Shown here: piece after piece, positions 43,959 to 51,990 of the stretch
Numbering within the stretch: the stretch's first letter is position 1
Layout: every line of letters starts with the position of its first letter
Source: Lentibacter algarum
Lineage (GTDB): Bacteria > Pseudomonadota > Alphaproteobacteria > Rhodobacterales > Rhodobacteraceae
Direction of reading: 5' to 3'
NCBI RefSeq assembly: GCF_040580765.1
Contig: NZ_CP158687.1
Coordinates: 496,001 to 560,000, forward strand
Length of the DNA stretch: 64,000 nucleotides
Position numbers and translations under genes: made by a program
Notes under the pieces: generated by a model
Told to the model about the DNA's origin: nothing
What the model saw: only the letters and a program-made list of their open reading frames with translations
Databases searched by the model: none

Positions 43959-44022
43959 AGTATGTATGCTTACTATTTATCGGAAGATATGGTATTGTGT
44001 CAATATAATAAGTATACATACT
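43959..44022. promoter_or_regulatory. Paired operator sites for the MarR regulator
   Basis: AGTATGTATGCTTACT at 43959-43974 and its near-identical inverted copy AATAAGTATACATACT at 44007-44022 (reverse complement AGTATGTATACTTATT), differing at two positions. One lies at the monooxygenase start, the other just before the marR gene. Their symmetry and position fit MarR-dimer binding and dual control. Confidence 0.7.
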
Positions 44023-44048
44023 TTTAGACCCAGAGAGTGAGGCACACC

Positions 44049-44477
44049 TTGGACCTTTCCAACTTACCAGGCCACCTGATCAGGAAGCTGCACCAACAGT
44101 CCACGTCTGTGTTTCAGGACCGAATGAAAGCGGGCGGTTTTGATCTTACGTCAGTTCAATTTGCAGCGCTGAACACGTTGGATACGAATGAAGGTTTGGA
44201 TCAGGCGACCGTTGCACAACGTATAGCTTATGACCGTGCGACCATCGGTGCAGTGATCAAGCGTTTGGAGCAGAAGGGGCTTGTTGTGCGGCGGCGTGAC
44301 CAAGCCGATCGTCGTGCCTTCAAGCTTGAACTTACAGAACAGGGGAAAGCGCTTCTGGAGGAACTGCGGCCAATCGTGTTGACACTCCAAGCTAATATTT
44401 TGCCAACCCTTTCAGAGCTTGAACAAGCGACGCTCTTGGAGCTTATGGCAAAGGCGCTAAAATCAAAGGCTGTGTAG
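44049..44477 (+). CDS. MarR family regulator, MobR-like
   Basis: 142 residues from a TTG at 44049, chosen because GTGAGG lies six bases upstream and LDLSNLPGHLIRKLHQ is a normal MarR beginning; a GTG at 44037 would add four residues. Winged helix-turn-helix at about 45-110 (QATVAQRIAYDRATIGAVIKRLEQKGLVVRRRDQADRRAFKLELT). Divergent from the aromatic monooxygenase, which it probably represses until a hydroxybenzoate-type ligand binds. Confidence 0.88.
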   Translation: MDLSNLPGHLIRKLHQQSTSVFQDRMKAGGFDLTSVQFAALNTLDTNEGLDQATVAQRIAYDRATIGAVIKRLEQKGLVVRRRDQADRRAFKLELTEQGKALLEELRPIVLTLQANILPTLSELEQATLLELMAKALKSKAV

Positions 44478-44665
44478 GAGCCTTTTTTAAATGGTATGGG
44501 CCTCGAAGGGCTAGGCTGTTTTGACAGCCACATTGGCGGGATCATGAAACAATTGGTCGGAAAACTAGATGCAAAATCCCGCTGCAAAGGTCTAAATCAG
44601 TCAACTCGGTCAAAGCTGGGTCACTTTAAAGGATGTTTTTCGCTTTAGCGAAACCATTGATTGCT

Positions 44666-45154
44666 ATGAAAAAAAATGGGCTTGATGCCACCGATATTCG
44701 TATCCTCAGCGCAGTTCAGCAGCATGGGCAGCTGAGCAAAACACGGCTGGCCGAGCTTGTTAACCTCTCTTCCACACCGTGCTGGGCACGTCTGGATCGG
44801 CTAAAGGCGGCGGGCTATATTCGCGGCTATCATGCTGAGCTGGCTTTGGAGCGGATTATTGATTTTACAGAGGTTGTGGTGACCGTATCTCTTGGTTCAC
44901 ATCGCAAGGCCGAGTTTGACCGGTTTGAGAACCATATCCATAAACTTGATGAAGTTACCGATTGCATCGCGACTGGTGGTGGCATGGATTACGTTCTCAA
45001 AACAGTGACGCCCAGTCTGGCCGCGTTTCAGCGACTGATGGAGGAGATGCTCTCTGCTGATCTCGCGATCGAACGCTACATGACGTATATTGCGACTCGT
45101 CAGGTCAAACGAAGCCAGCCAAATTTGGCTAAATTGACCGCAAAAAGCGAGTGA
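44666..45154 (+). CDS. Lrp/AsnC family regulator
   Basis: 162 residues, start at 44666 (MKKNGLDATDIRILSAVQ). Helix-turn-helix QLSKTRLAELVNLSSTPCWARLDRL, then a RAM effector domain with TDCIATGGGMDYVLKTVTPS. The layout, including the STPCW and GGGMDYVLK stretches, resembles AsnC-type regulators of ectoine catabolism. It precedes the DmdA-like gene on the same strand, separated by 163 bases packed with GGYCTGAT repeats, its likely binding sites. Ligand unknown. Confidence 0.88.
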   Translation: MKKNGLDATDIRILSAVQQHGQLSKTRLAELVNLSSTPCWARLDRLKAAGYIRGYHAELALERIIDFTEVVVTVSLGSHRKAEFDRFENHIHKLDEVTDCIATGGGMDYVLKTVTPSLAAFQRLMEEMLSADLAIERYMTYIATRQVKRSQPNLAKLTAKSE

Positions 45155-45184
45155 ACGCATATAGAGACTGAATGGTCTTCTGTA

Positions 45185-45296
45185 GGCCTGATATTAGGTC
45201 TGATTGGCCTGATCTTGGGGCATTATCAGACCACATATTTCTAAAACTTCAGACTAAATCGCCGTCAGGTTTGAAACTAGATTGGCCTGTCAGGCC
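45185..45296 (+). promoter_or_regulatory. GGYCTGAT iteron cluster upstream of the DmdA-like gene
   Basis: GGCCTGAT at 45185 and 45206, GGTCTGAT at 45197, the inverted ATCAGACC at 45225, and the perfect palindrome GGCCTGTCAGGCC at 45284-45296, 22 bases before the start codon. Multiple phased sites suit an oligomeric Lrp regulator; the palindrome would block or recruit polymerase near the start. Confidence 0.65.
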
Positions 45297-45317
45297 ACCT
45301 GCTATGAGGGCGAAAAT

Positions 45318-46460
45318 ATGACACAAGCAGACGACTTTGGCTTCGGCACACAAATCCGTAAATCACCCTACTTTGAAGCAACAGTTCGCTGGGGCGCAAA
45401 GGCCTTTTCTGTTTATAACCATATGTATATCCCGCGTGATTTTGGCGACCCCGAGCAAAACTTCTGGAACCTCGTGAACGAAGCCATCTTGTGTGATGTC
45501 GCCGTGGAGCGTCAGGTTGAGATCACTGGGCCTGACGCTGCCAAATTTGTACAAATGCTCACGCCGCGCAATCTGTCCAAGATGGCTGTAGGCCAATGCA
45601 AATATATCCTGATCACCAATGCAGATGGCGGTATTTTGAACGACCCGATCTTGTTGCGTCTCGCTGAGAACCATTTTTGGATTTCGTTGGCGGATAGCGA
45701 CATTCTGCTTTGGGCGCAGGGGGTTGCTGTGCATTCGGGAATGGATGTCCAGATTGGAGAGCCTGATGTCTCACCGCTTCAGCTTCAGGGGCCGAATTCG
45801 GGCTTGATCATGAAAGAGCTGTTCGGCGAGAGCATCATGGATCTGAAGTATTACTGGCTGCGCGAAGTCGACTTGGACGGGATTCCGCTCATCGTGTCAC
45901 GCACGGGCTGGTCAAGTGAGCTGGGGTATGAGCTCTACCTGCGCGACGGCAGCCAAGGTGATGCGCTTTGGGAGCGGATCATGGCCGCAGGCCAGGCACA
46001 TGGCCTCAAACCAGGGCACACCTCCTCGATCCGCCGGATCGAAGGCGGGATGTTGTCCTATCATGCAGATGCAGACATTGGCACAAACCCCTACGAGCTT
46101 GGTTTTGATCGTCTTGTGAACCTCGACATGGAGGCCGACTTTATCGGTAAGGCTGCATTGCGCCGCATCAGCGAAGAGGGCCCCAAGCGCAAGCAAGTGG
46201 GACTGGTGATCGAGTGCGACCCGCTGAAAGGCCCGAACACAAGGTTCTGGACCATCAATCAAGGTGGAAACGAGATCGGCAAAGTCACATCCGCGGTCTA
46301 TTCTCCTCGCCTTGAGAAAAATATCGCTTTGGCGATGGTTGTGGCGGATGCAGCCGTGCTGGGAGCCAGTGTCGAGGTTGTCACTCAGTCCGGCCCTGTA
46401 ACGGCGACAGTTGTTGAACGCCCGTTCTATGACCCCAAAAAGCAGATCGCAGCGGGCTGA
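45318..46460 (+). CDS. GcvT-family folate-dependent methyltransferase, DmdA-like
   Basis: 380 residues with the aminomethyltransferase (GcvT) fold: N-terminal VYNHMYIPRDFGD, DVAVERQVEITGPDAAKFVQMLTPR, the central QLQGPNSGLIMKELFG and SRTGWSSELGYELYL, and a C-terminal barrel. From memory it parallels DMSP demethylase DmdA (VYNHM, DVACERQVSIQGPDA, LNDP, ISLADSDIL), more than glycine-cleavage T protein. It probably removes a methyl group from a sulfonium, ammonium or amine substrate onto tetrahydrofolate. The start at 45318 has a GAGGG site. Ends in its own terminator. Whether it uses DMSP cannot be decided here. Confidence 0.7.
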   Translation: MTQADDFGFGTQIRKSPYFEATVRWGAKAFSVYNHMYIPRDFGDPEQNFWNLVNEAILCDVAVERQVEITGPDAAKFVQMLTPRNLSKMAVGQCKYILITNADGGILNDPILLRLAENHFWISLADSDILLWAQGVAVHSGMDVQIGEPDVSPLQLQGPNSGLIMKELFGESIMDLKYYWLREVDLDGIPLIVSRTGWSSELGYELYLRDGSQGDALWERIMAAGQAHGLKPGHTSSIRRIEGGMLSYHADADIGTNPYELGFDRLVNLDMEADFIGKAALRRISEEGPKRKQVGLVIECDPLKGPNTRFWTINQGGNEIGKVTSAVYSPRLEKNIALAMVVADAAVLGASVEVVTQSGPVTATVVERPFYDPKKQIAAG

Positions 46461-46475
46461 GGCCTGCGTATCTTT

Positions 46476-46517
46476 AGCAGCGCGCTCCCTTGGAAGAATG
46501 TGCGCGCTGCTCTTTTC
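46476..46517 (+). terminator. Terminator of the DmdA-like gene
   Basis: Perfect 10-bp stem AGCAGCGCGC (46476-46485) / GCGCGCTGCT (46502-46511), 16-base loop, then CTTTTCT. Suggests partial or full separation from the OsmC-ligase genes. Confidence 0.82.
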
Positions 46518-46542
46518 TCAAACTTTATCAGAGACTTGAAAT

Positions 46543-46992
46543 ATGTCTGATCTGTCGATTGAGCTGCATTGGCAGCGTGCCGAGCCAGTATTCGCCACTG
46601 GTAAATATTCAAATGCACATACTGTGCAGATGAATGCCAACTATGACATTACAGTGGACTCTGCTCCTGATTGGGGTGGCGATCCGGCTAATACAAATCC
46701 TGAACAGGCGCTCGCATCTGCCTTGTCGAGCTGTCACATGATGACGTTTCTGGCGCTCGCTGCCAAAGCGGATTGGCCAGTCGCCTCATATCACGACTAC
46801 GCCGAGGCCCATCTTGGTAAAAACCCGAAAGGGCAGATGTCGGTGACGCGGATCGATCTGCATCCTGTGGTGCGCTTTGACACGGGCTTTGCCGTTTCTG
46901 ACGCGCAGCTGAGCGAGATGCAGGACCGTGCGCATCGCTATTGTTTCATTGCCAGCACACTTGCAGACAGTGTCGAGATCAACATCCGCTAA
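46543..46992 (+). CDS. OsmC/Ohr family protein
   Basis: 149 residues. The two redox cysteines of the family are present: Cys64 in ALSSCHMMTFLALA and Cys134 in HRYCFIASTLADS, with the peroxide-site Glu in NPEQALASA. Expected to reduce organic hydroperoxides or handle reactive sulfur with thiol or lipoyl electrons. Starts 82 bases after the DmdA-like gene and 20 bases before the crotonase gene, so it may protect against thiol or peroxide by-products of this pathway (inference). Confidence 0.87.
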   Translation: MSDLSIELHWQRAEPVFATGKYSNAHTVQMNANYDITVDSAPDWGGDPANTNPEQALASALSSCHMMTFLALAAKADWPVASYHDYAEAHLGKNPKGQMSVTRIDLHPVVRFDTGFAVSDAQLSEMQDRAHRYCFIASTLADSVEINIR

Positions 46993-47012
46993 GCACAGCA
47001 GGGAGCCGCGCC

Positions 47013-47813
47013 ATGCACTCTACCGATATCCTCCTGAAGACCTTGAATAAAGAAGGCATCCTTCGCCTGACCTTGAATGATGTCAAAAGGCGCAATGCAC
47101 TGTCCGAAGCAATGCTTGCGGCGCTTGGCGCAGCCTTCGATGAGGCGAGTGATGATCCGTCTGTTCGTGTTATCATCCTTTCGGCGAACGGACCTGCCTT
47201 TTGCGCGGGTCACGACTTGAAAGAGATGACTGCGGGGCGCAGCAAGCCTGACGGCGGCAGAGCCTATTTCGCGTCGGTTATGTCTATGTGTGCAGGCGTG
47301 ATGCAGGGTATTGTGAACTGTCAAAAGCCAGTGATTGCCGAAGTCACAGGGATCGCTACAGCGGCGGGCTGTCAGCTGGTCGCAAGTTGCGATCTCGCAC
47401 TGGCAGCCGAAAGCGCGCAGTTTAGCACGCCAGGGGTTCATATTGGTCTGTTCTGCTCGACACCCATGGTGGCGCTGTCGAGAAATGTGTCCAACAAACA
47501 TGCAATGGAAATGTTGCTGACGGGCGATATGACATCTGCTGCTCGCGCCGCTGAAATCGGTTTGGTCAACCGCGTTCTATCAGAAGATATGCTCCAAGCT
47601 GCGGTTTTGGAAATGGCGGGGAAGATAGCCTCAAAATCAAGCATGACATTGGCGACAGGCAAGCGCGCCTTTTACGCGCAGCGCGAAATGTCGCTCTCGC
47701 AGGCCTACGACTACGCCTCTCAGGTGATGGTTGATAATATGATGGCCCGTAACGCAGAAGAGGGCATTGGGGCCTTCATCGAAAAGCGTCAACCCCGCTG
47801 GCAGGATGCCTGA
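47013..47813 (+). CDS. Crotonase-fold protein, ECHDC3-like, with atypical active site
   Basis: 266 residues of the enoyl-CoA hydratase/isomerase superfamily. The oxyanion-hole block FCAGHDLKEM is intact. The position of the first catalytic Glu reads GCQLV (Gln), and the second Glu region reads STPGVHIGLFCSTP (no Glu), a pattern I recall from ECHDC3-like proteins. Ordinary hydratase activity is therefore doubtful; hydrolase, decarboxylase or binding roles remain possible. Start at 47013 with a GGGAG site. The acyl-CoA ligase gene follows after 3 bases. Confidence 0.82.
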   Translation: MHSTDILLKTLNKEGILRLTLNDVKRRNALSEAMLAALGAAFDEASDDPSVRVIILSANGPAFCAGHDLKEMTAGRSKPDGGRAYFASVMSMCAGVMQGIVNCQKPVIAEVTGIATAAGCQLVASCDLALAAESAQFSTPGVHIGLFCSTPMVALSRNVSNKHAMEMLLTGDMTSAARAAEIGLVNRVLSEDMLQAAVLEMAGKIASKSSMTLATGKRAFYAQREMSLSQAYDYASQVMVDNMMARNAEEGIGAFIEKRQPRWQDA

Positions 47814-47816
47814 GAT

Positions 47817-49451
47817 ATGAGTGCCAACCCCTACAATACAGATCTGGACCGTACTCCAGCAAACTTTCAGCCGCTGACACCGCTCACATTTCTTGAGCGC
47901 GCAGCTATGGTTTTTCCAGATCACACAGCAATCATCCATGGGGCGCTGCGCCGTAGCTACGCGACGTTTTATGCGCGCTCGCGCCAGCTGGCGTCGGCAC
48001 TGTCTCAGAGTGGAATAAAGCGGGGGGACACTGTTTCGGCGTTGCTCCCCAATACGCCCGCGATGCTTGAGTGCCACTATGGTGTGCCCATGTGCGGCGG
48101 CGTTCTTCATTCTATCAATACGCGGCTGGACGCAGCTATCATCGCCTTCCAGCTTGATCATGCCATGTCAAAGGTTGTCATTGTGGACGCCGAGTTTCTG
48201 CCCCTGATGCAAGACGCGCTTGCGCTGGCAGACGTCAGTCCACTGATCATTCAGGTTGATGACCCAGAGTTTGATGGCGCGCGCCTGGCCTTTGATGGCG
48301 TCGATTATGAAAGCTATCTTGCAGAAGGTGATCCCGCTTTTGAATGGCTTATGCCTGAAGATGAATGGGACGCGATTTCAATCAATTATACATCTGGCAC
48401 AACGGGTGATCCAAAGGGCGTGGTTTCCCATCATCGGGGCGCGTATCTATTGGCGCAGGGCAATGCGCTCACCACATCGATGCGAAAACATGCAGTCTAT
48501 CTTTGGACCTTGCCGATGTTTCACTGCAACGGCTGGTGTTTCCCATGGACTCTTTCGGCGATTGTCGGGACGCATGTTTGTTTGCGGCAGGTGCGCGCCG
48601 AGCCGATCTGGACCGCCTTGGCAGACGAGAAAGTAACGCACCTGTGCGGCGCACCTATCGTTATGTCCCTGATGATTTCCGCACCCGCAGATCAACAGCG
48701 CACACTCGACCATACTGTGCAGTTCTTTACGGCCGCAGCGCCACCGCCCGAAAAGCTGTTGGCGGATATGAGAACAGCAGGCTTTGATGTGACCCACCTT
48801 TACGGGCTAACCGAAACCTATGGGCCAGCGGTTGTGAACGACTGGCACGAAAACTGGTCAGCCTTGCCAAGTGAGGAGCAAGCGCGCCTCAAATCTCGCC
48901 AAGGGGTCCGCTATTTGCCGCTGGAAGGACTTGATGTGCTTGACCCTGAAACGATGTGCCCCGTTCCGCGCGACGGCGAAAGTATGGGGGAAGTGATGTT
49001 TCGCGGCAATGTTGTGATGAAAGGCTATTTCCGCAACGCCGCAGCGACCAAAAAGGCTTTTGAGGGTGGCTGGTTCCACTCTGGTGATCTGGGAGTTGTG
49101 CATCCGGATGGCTATATCCAGCTCAAGGACCGTTCAAAGGACATCATTATTTCTGGCGGAGAGAATATTTCGTCTATCGAAGTGGAAGAGGTGCTCTACA
49201 GCTACCCTTCTGTTGAGATTGCCGCCGTGGTTGCGATGCCACACGAAAAATGGGGTGAAACGCCTTGTGCGTTTGTTGAGCTGGCATCAGGTCAGGAGAT
49301 CGACCTAGACGCGCTGCGCAGCTGGTGTCGTGACAAGCTCGCGGCTTACAAAGTGCCTGCTAAGTTTGTCGTGACAACCATTCCTAGAACCTCGACAGGG
49401 AAAATTCAGAAATTTGCACTGCGTGAACAGGCAAAGGAATTTGCAAAATAG
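47817..49451 (+). CDS. Acyl-CoA synthetase (AMP-forming), short-chain/DmdB-like
   Basis: 544 residues. Adenylate-forming fold with the P-loop YTSGTTGDPKGV, the A5 motif YGLTETYGP, A7 GWFHSGDLGVVHPDGY and the C-terminal catalytic Lys in PRTSTGKIQKFALRE. Activates a short- or medium-chain acid to its CoA ester. From the broad group that includes methylmercaptopropionate-CoA ligase (DmdB). Coupled by 3 bases to the crotonase-like gene, so both act on the same acyl-CoA. Substrate not determined from sequence. Confidence 0.9.
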   Translation: MSANPYNTDLDRTPANFQPLTPLTFLERAAMVFPDHTAIIHGALRRSYATFYARSRQLASALSQSGIKRGDTVSALLPNTPAMLECHYGVPMCGGVLHSINTRLDAAIIAFQLDHAMSKVVIVDAEFLPLMQDALALADVSPLIIQVDDPEFDGARLAFDGVDYESYLAEGDPAFEWLMPEDEWDAISINYTSGTTGDPKGVVSHHRGAYLLAQGNALTTSMRKHAVYLWTLPMFHCNGWCFPWTLSAIVGTHVCLRQVRAEPIWTALADEKVTHLCGAPIVMSLMISAPADQQRTLDHTVQFFTAAAPPPEKLLADMRTAGFDVTHLYGLTETYGPAVVNDWHENWSALPSEEQARLKSRQGVRYLPLEGLDVLDPETMCPVPRDGESMGEVMFRGNVVMKGYFRNAAATKKAFEGGWFHSGDLGVVHPDGYIQLKDRSKDIIISGGENISSIEVEEVLYSYPSVEIAAVVAMPHEKWGETPCAFVELASGQEIDLDALRSWCRDKLAAYKVPAKFVVTTIPRTSTGKIQKFALREQAKEFAK

Positions 49452-49458
49452 CCAAAAC

Positions 49459-49490
49459 AGAAAGCAACGCGGCGCTGCTGCGGGCTTTCT
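49459..49490. terminator. Possible bidirectional terminator between acyl-CoA ligase and anbu
   Basis: AGAAAGC (49459-49465) pairs with GCTTTCT (49484-49490) around a GC-rich inner segment, in the 38-base convergent gap. Short T-runs on both sides are interrupted, so efficiency is uncertain. Confidence 0.45.
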
Positions 49491-50233
49491 CAGGGTGTGG
49501 GGCCCAGTGTGAATTCTGGCAGCATATCTAAGGCGTCTCGTAGCGCTTCGCCCCAGCCTTCGGACACCTTTTGAAAGTAGGCGTCGTCACTTGCCACGCG
49601 CCCAGTCCGTCCCGTTTTCAGGCTGTCTGCGTCGTAACAATGAAAGTCGAAGGGCGCACCGACGGTCAGATTGGCTTTGAGTGTTGAATCAAAGCTGACG
49701 AGCAAAAGCTTCATTGCTGCTTCAAAGCTCATGTCTGGTTCATAGGCGCGCACAAGGATCGGACGGCCATACTTTGTTTCACCAATCTGGAAGAAGGGCG
49801 TGTCCTCGGCCGCTTCGATGAAATTGCCTTCGGGGTAGATCAGAAAAAGCCGGTGGGGTCCGCCTTTGATCTGGCCCCCGAGGATCAAGGTTGCGTTGAA
49901 AGTGCTGTCGGCGCGCTGACCTGTATCGGCGTGTTGTTCGATCACTTCGCGCAGCACTTCTGCCACCATGCGGGCGGCTTGAAACATTGATGGAACGGCC
50001 AAGAGAGATGGCGCGCGTTCTTCCTGTGATTTGCTGCGCTCATCCAGCAAGCTCACGACGGCCTGCGTGGTGGCAAGATTGCCTGCCGACATCAGCGTAA
50101 TTGAACGCTCGCCCGGTGCCTCCCAGATCGCCATTTTTCGAAATGTCGAAATATTGTCGAGCCCTGCGTTTGTCCGCGTGTCGGACATGAAGACTAGCCC
50201 CTGTTTGAGCATCATTCCCACACAGTAAGTCAT
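49490..50233 (-). CDS. Anbu, bacterial proteasome homologue
   Basis: 247 residues of the Ntn-hydrolase/proteasome fold. After Met removal the N-terminus is Thr (TYCVGMMLKQGLVFMSDTRT), the nucleophile, with Asp17 and Lys32 (mature numbering) as the supporting residues. Anbu proteins form open helical or ring assemblies; peptidase activity has been weak or not demonstrated. Last gene of a four-gene operon, 10 bases after the transglutaminase-like gene. The operon's ATP-grasp and alpha-E proteins suggest it processes a peptide-like tag or product (family-level prediction). Confidence 0.92.
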   Translation of the reverse strand: MTYCVGMMLKQGLVFMSDTRTNAGLDNISTFRKMAIWEAPGERSITLMSAGNLATTQAVVSLLDERSKSQEERAPSLLAVPSMFQAARMVAEVLREVIEQHADTGQRADSTFNATLILGGQIKGGPHRLFLIYPEGNFIEAAEDTPFFQIGETKYGRPILVRAYEPDMSFEAAMKLLLVSFDSTLKANLTVGAPFDFHCYDADSLKTGRTGRVASDDAYFQKVSEGWGEALRDALDMLPEFTLGPTP

Positions 50234-50243
50234 TTGGGTATTC

Positions 50244-51041
50244 CTATTGCTGTACTACATCAATTGCGACTGACAGAGTTTCGGTGTTCCCGCCGATGCG
50301 GGTTCCCGAGACTGGGGCGGCATCGGCATAGTCGAGGCCTGATGCCACCCGTACATATCGTGTATCAGGTGAAATGCCGTTGGACACGTCGAAACCGACC
50401 CAGCCCAGACCGTCGATATGTGCCTCTGCCCAAGCGTGCATAGCATCCTGCACAATTCTATCATTCAGCATAAGATAACCCGAGACGTAGCGAGCCGGAT
50501 AACCAAGCGCACGTGCACAACTCAGGAAGATATGTGTGTGATCCTGACACACGCCTTTTCCCGCAGCGAGCGCGTCTTCTGCGCTCCAATCGGCCTCTGA
50601 GGCACCGACTTCGTATGCGACAGTCTCCCGAATGACGCTGGACAAGGCATGCAACTGGTCCAGTGGCTCGGATTTCGGTGTTTTGCGTAGAATGCCTTGA
50701 ACGCCTTGGCGTGGCTGGGTGCGAGGTGTGGAGTTTAAAAACAACCATAGCGGCGCTTTCCCTGTGTGACGCCCGACCACTCCGTGGCTGTCGCTCATCT
50801 CGACCTCACCTTCACTCACAACGATCAGTTCGCATGCCTCACGCTCGAAGCTTAGCAGTTCGACGGTGTTGTTGTGGTGATCTTCGTAGTGCAACTCGCT
50901 TTTCCCACCAGTTATCAGCGTCCGCCAAGACACAACGGATTGTTGGTGCGAAGATTTTGGCGTCTTGCGCAGCTGTTGTAGCCCATATTTCACGGGCGTT
51001 TCGAACTGGTAGCGTGTCTGATGACGAATGATTAATCGCAT
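50244..51041 (-). CDS. Transglutaminase-like cysteine protease
   Basis: 265 residues, COG1305-type. N-terminal beta region (IRHQTRYQFETPVKYGLQQLR) and a transglutaminase core with the triad Cys165 (GVCQDHTH), His202 (AMHAWAEAHI) and Asp218 (VGFDVSNG), all intact. Predicted to hydrolyse or transfer amide bonds. Tightly linked (3 bases) to the alpha-E gene upstream and to anbu downstream. No signal peptide, so it is cytoplasmic like its partners. Confidence 0.92.
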   Translation of the reverse strand: MRLIIRHQTRYQFETPVKYGLQQLRKTPKSSHQQSVVSWRTLITGGKSELHYEDHHNNTVELLSFEREACELIVVSEGEVEMSDSHGVVGRHTGKAPLWLFLNSTPRTQPRQGVQGILRKTPKSEPLDQLHALSSVIRETVAYEVGASEADWSAEDALAAGKGVCQDHTHIFLSCARALGYPARYVSGYLMLNDRIVQDAMHAWAEAHIDGLGWVGFDVSNGISPDTRYVRVASGLDYADAAPVSGTRIGGNTETLSVAIDVVQQ

Positions 51042-51044
51042 TGT

Positions 51045-51986
51045 CTACTCATAGAACCGATAGTCGGCTTCAATTTGCCCTGACAACTCTGCCAGAAGCG
51101 CCAGAATTTTCTGAATGTGTTCGTGAAGGCCGAATTCAAAGACTGCGTCGATGTCATGGCGCAGGTATGTGCCTTCAATATGTTGGACTTTGAGCTGCGC
51201 AGGGCCAAGCCGCCCATAGCCTCGGTTGAGGTAGCCGAGATTATCGCGCAGCTTGCTCACACAGAAGGCCAAGGATCGTGGCATCCGCTTGTCGAGTATC
51301 AGGAACTGAGCGATCTCGCGCGTCCCTCCGCTGGACCCATAGGCCATGCGGAACCCTCCGCGCGCCGAAACAGACCGCAAGATTGTTTCCCATTGGACAT
51401 TGTCCAGTGATGTACCCACCGCGCTCGCGGATGGAAGTAGCACATAGTATTTTACATCCAAAATGCGTGCTGTGTTGTCGGCTCGTTCGATGAAGGTTCC
51501 GAGCCGCGCGAAATCGTAGATCTCGTTGCGCAGCATAGTGCCGTGAGTCATGCCTCTGACAACGGCCGAGCGCTGGCGCAAAACACCCAAAACGCTTGGC
51601 AAATCACGCTCGCCAACTTTGCGGGAGAGCAAGGAGCAGGCGCTCATATAGGCGGCATTTGTTGACTCCCAGACTTCATGCGTCAGAGCGGTGCGAACAA
51701 GGCGTGCATTCTGTCGCGCCCGTTCGATAGAGGACAAAACAGAAGAAGGGTTCGCTCTATCACGTAGGAGCCAGTCGATTGCGGCGTCCTTGGTTAGGGT
51801 GTCACGACTGGCTTCGAACTGCTCAAGACTGCCCGCCGTTTGCAGCACAGAGCGCCATTCATGGTCGCCGAGTTCAAGGCGCGTCAGTGCAATGCGCTGG
51901 CCAGTTTCAATCAGCCGTGCGGTATTCTCCGCGCGCTCTAGCGAGCGATACATCCAATAGAGGCCATTGGCGGTTTTGCCTAGCAT
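51045..51986 (-). CDS. Alpha-E domain protein
   Basis: 313 residues, almost wholly alpha-helical, matching the alpha-E family: opening MLGKTANGLYWMYRSLERAENTARLIE, central FARLGTFIERADNTARILDVKYY. The repeated ERA(E/D)NTAR motif marks the internal duplication. Acts with circularly permuted ATP-grasp proteins, probably as a structural partner for peptide or amide synthesis; no biochemistry is settled. Four bases after the ATP-grasp gene. Confidence 0.92.
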   Translation of the reverse strand: MLGKTANGLYWMYRSLERAENTARLIETGQRIALTRLELGDHEWRSVLQTAGSLEQFEASRDTLTKDAAIDWLLRDRANPSSVLSSIERARQNARLVRTALTHEVWESTNAAYMSACSLLSRKVGERDLPSVLGVLRQRSAVVRGMTHGTMLRNEIYDFARLGTFIERADNTARILDVKYYVLLPSASAVGTSLDNVQWETILRSVSARGGFRMAYGSSGGTREIAQFLILDKRMPRSLAFCVSKLRDNLGYLNRGYGRLGPAQLKVQHIEGTYLRHDIDAVFEFGLHEHIQKILALLAELSGQIEADYRFYE

Positions 51987-51990
51987 CGCG

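Noticed and set aside
45318..46460. Naming the GcvT-like gene dmdA outright
   Set aside because: The resemblance is by recalled motifs only, and the cluster lacks DmdC; other methyl-group donors are possible.
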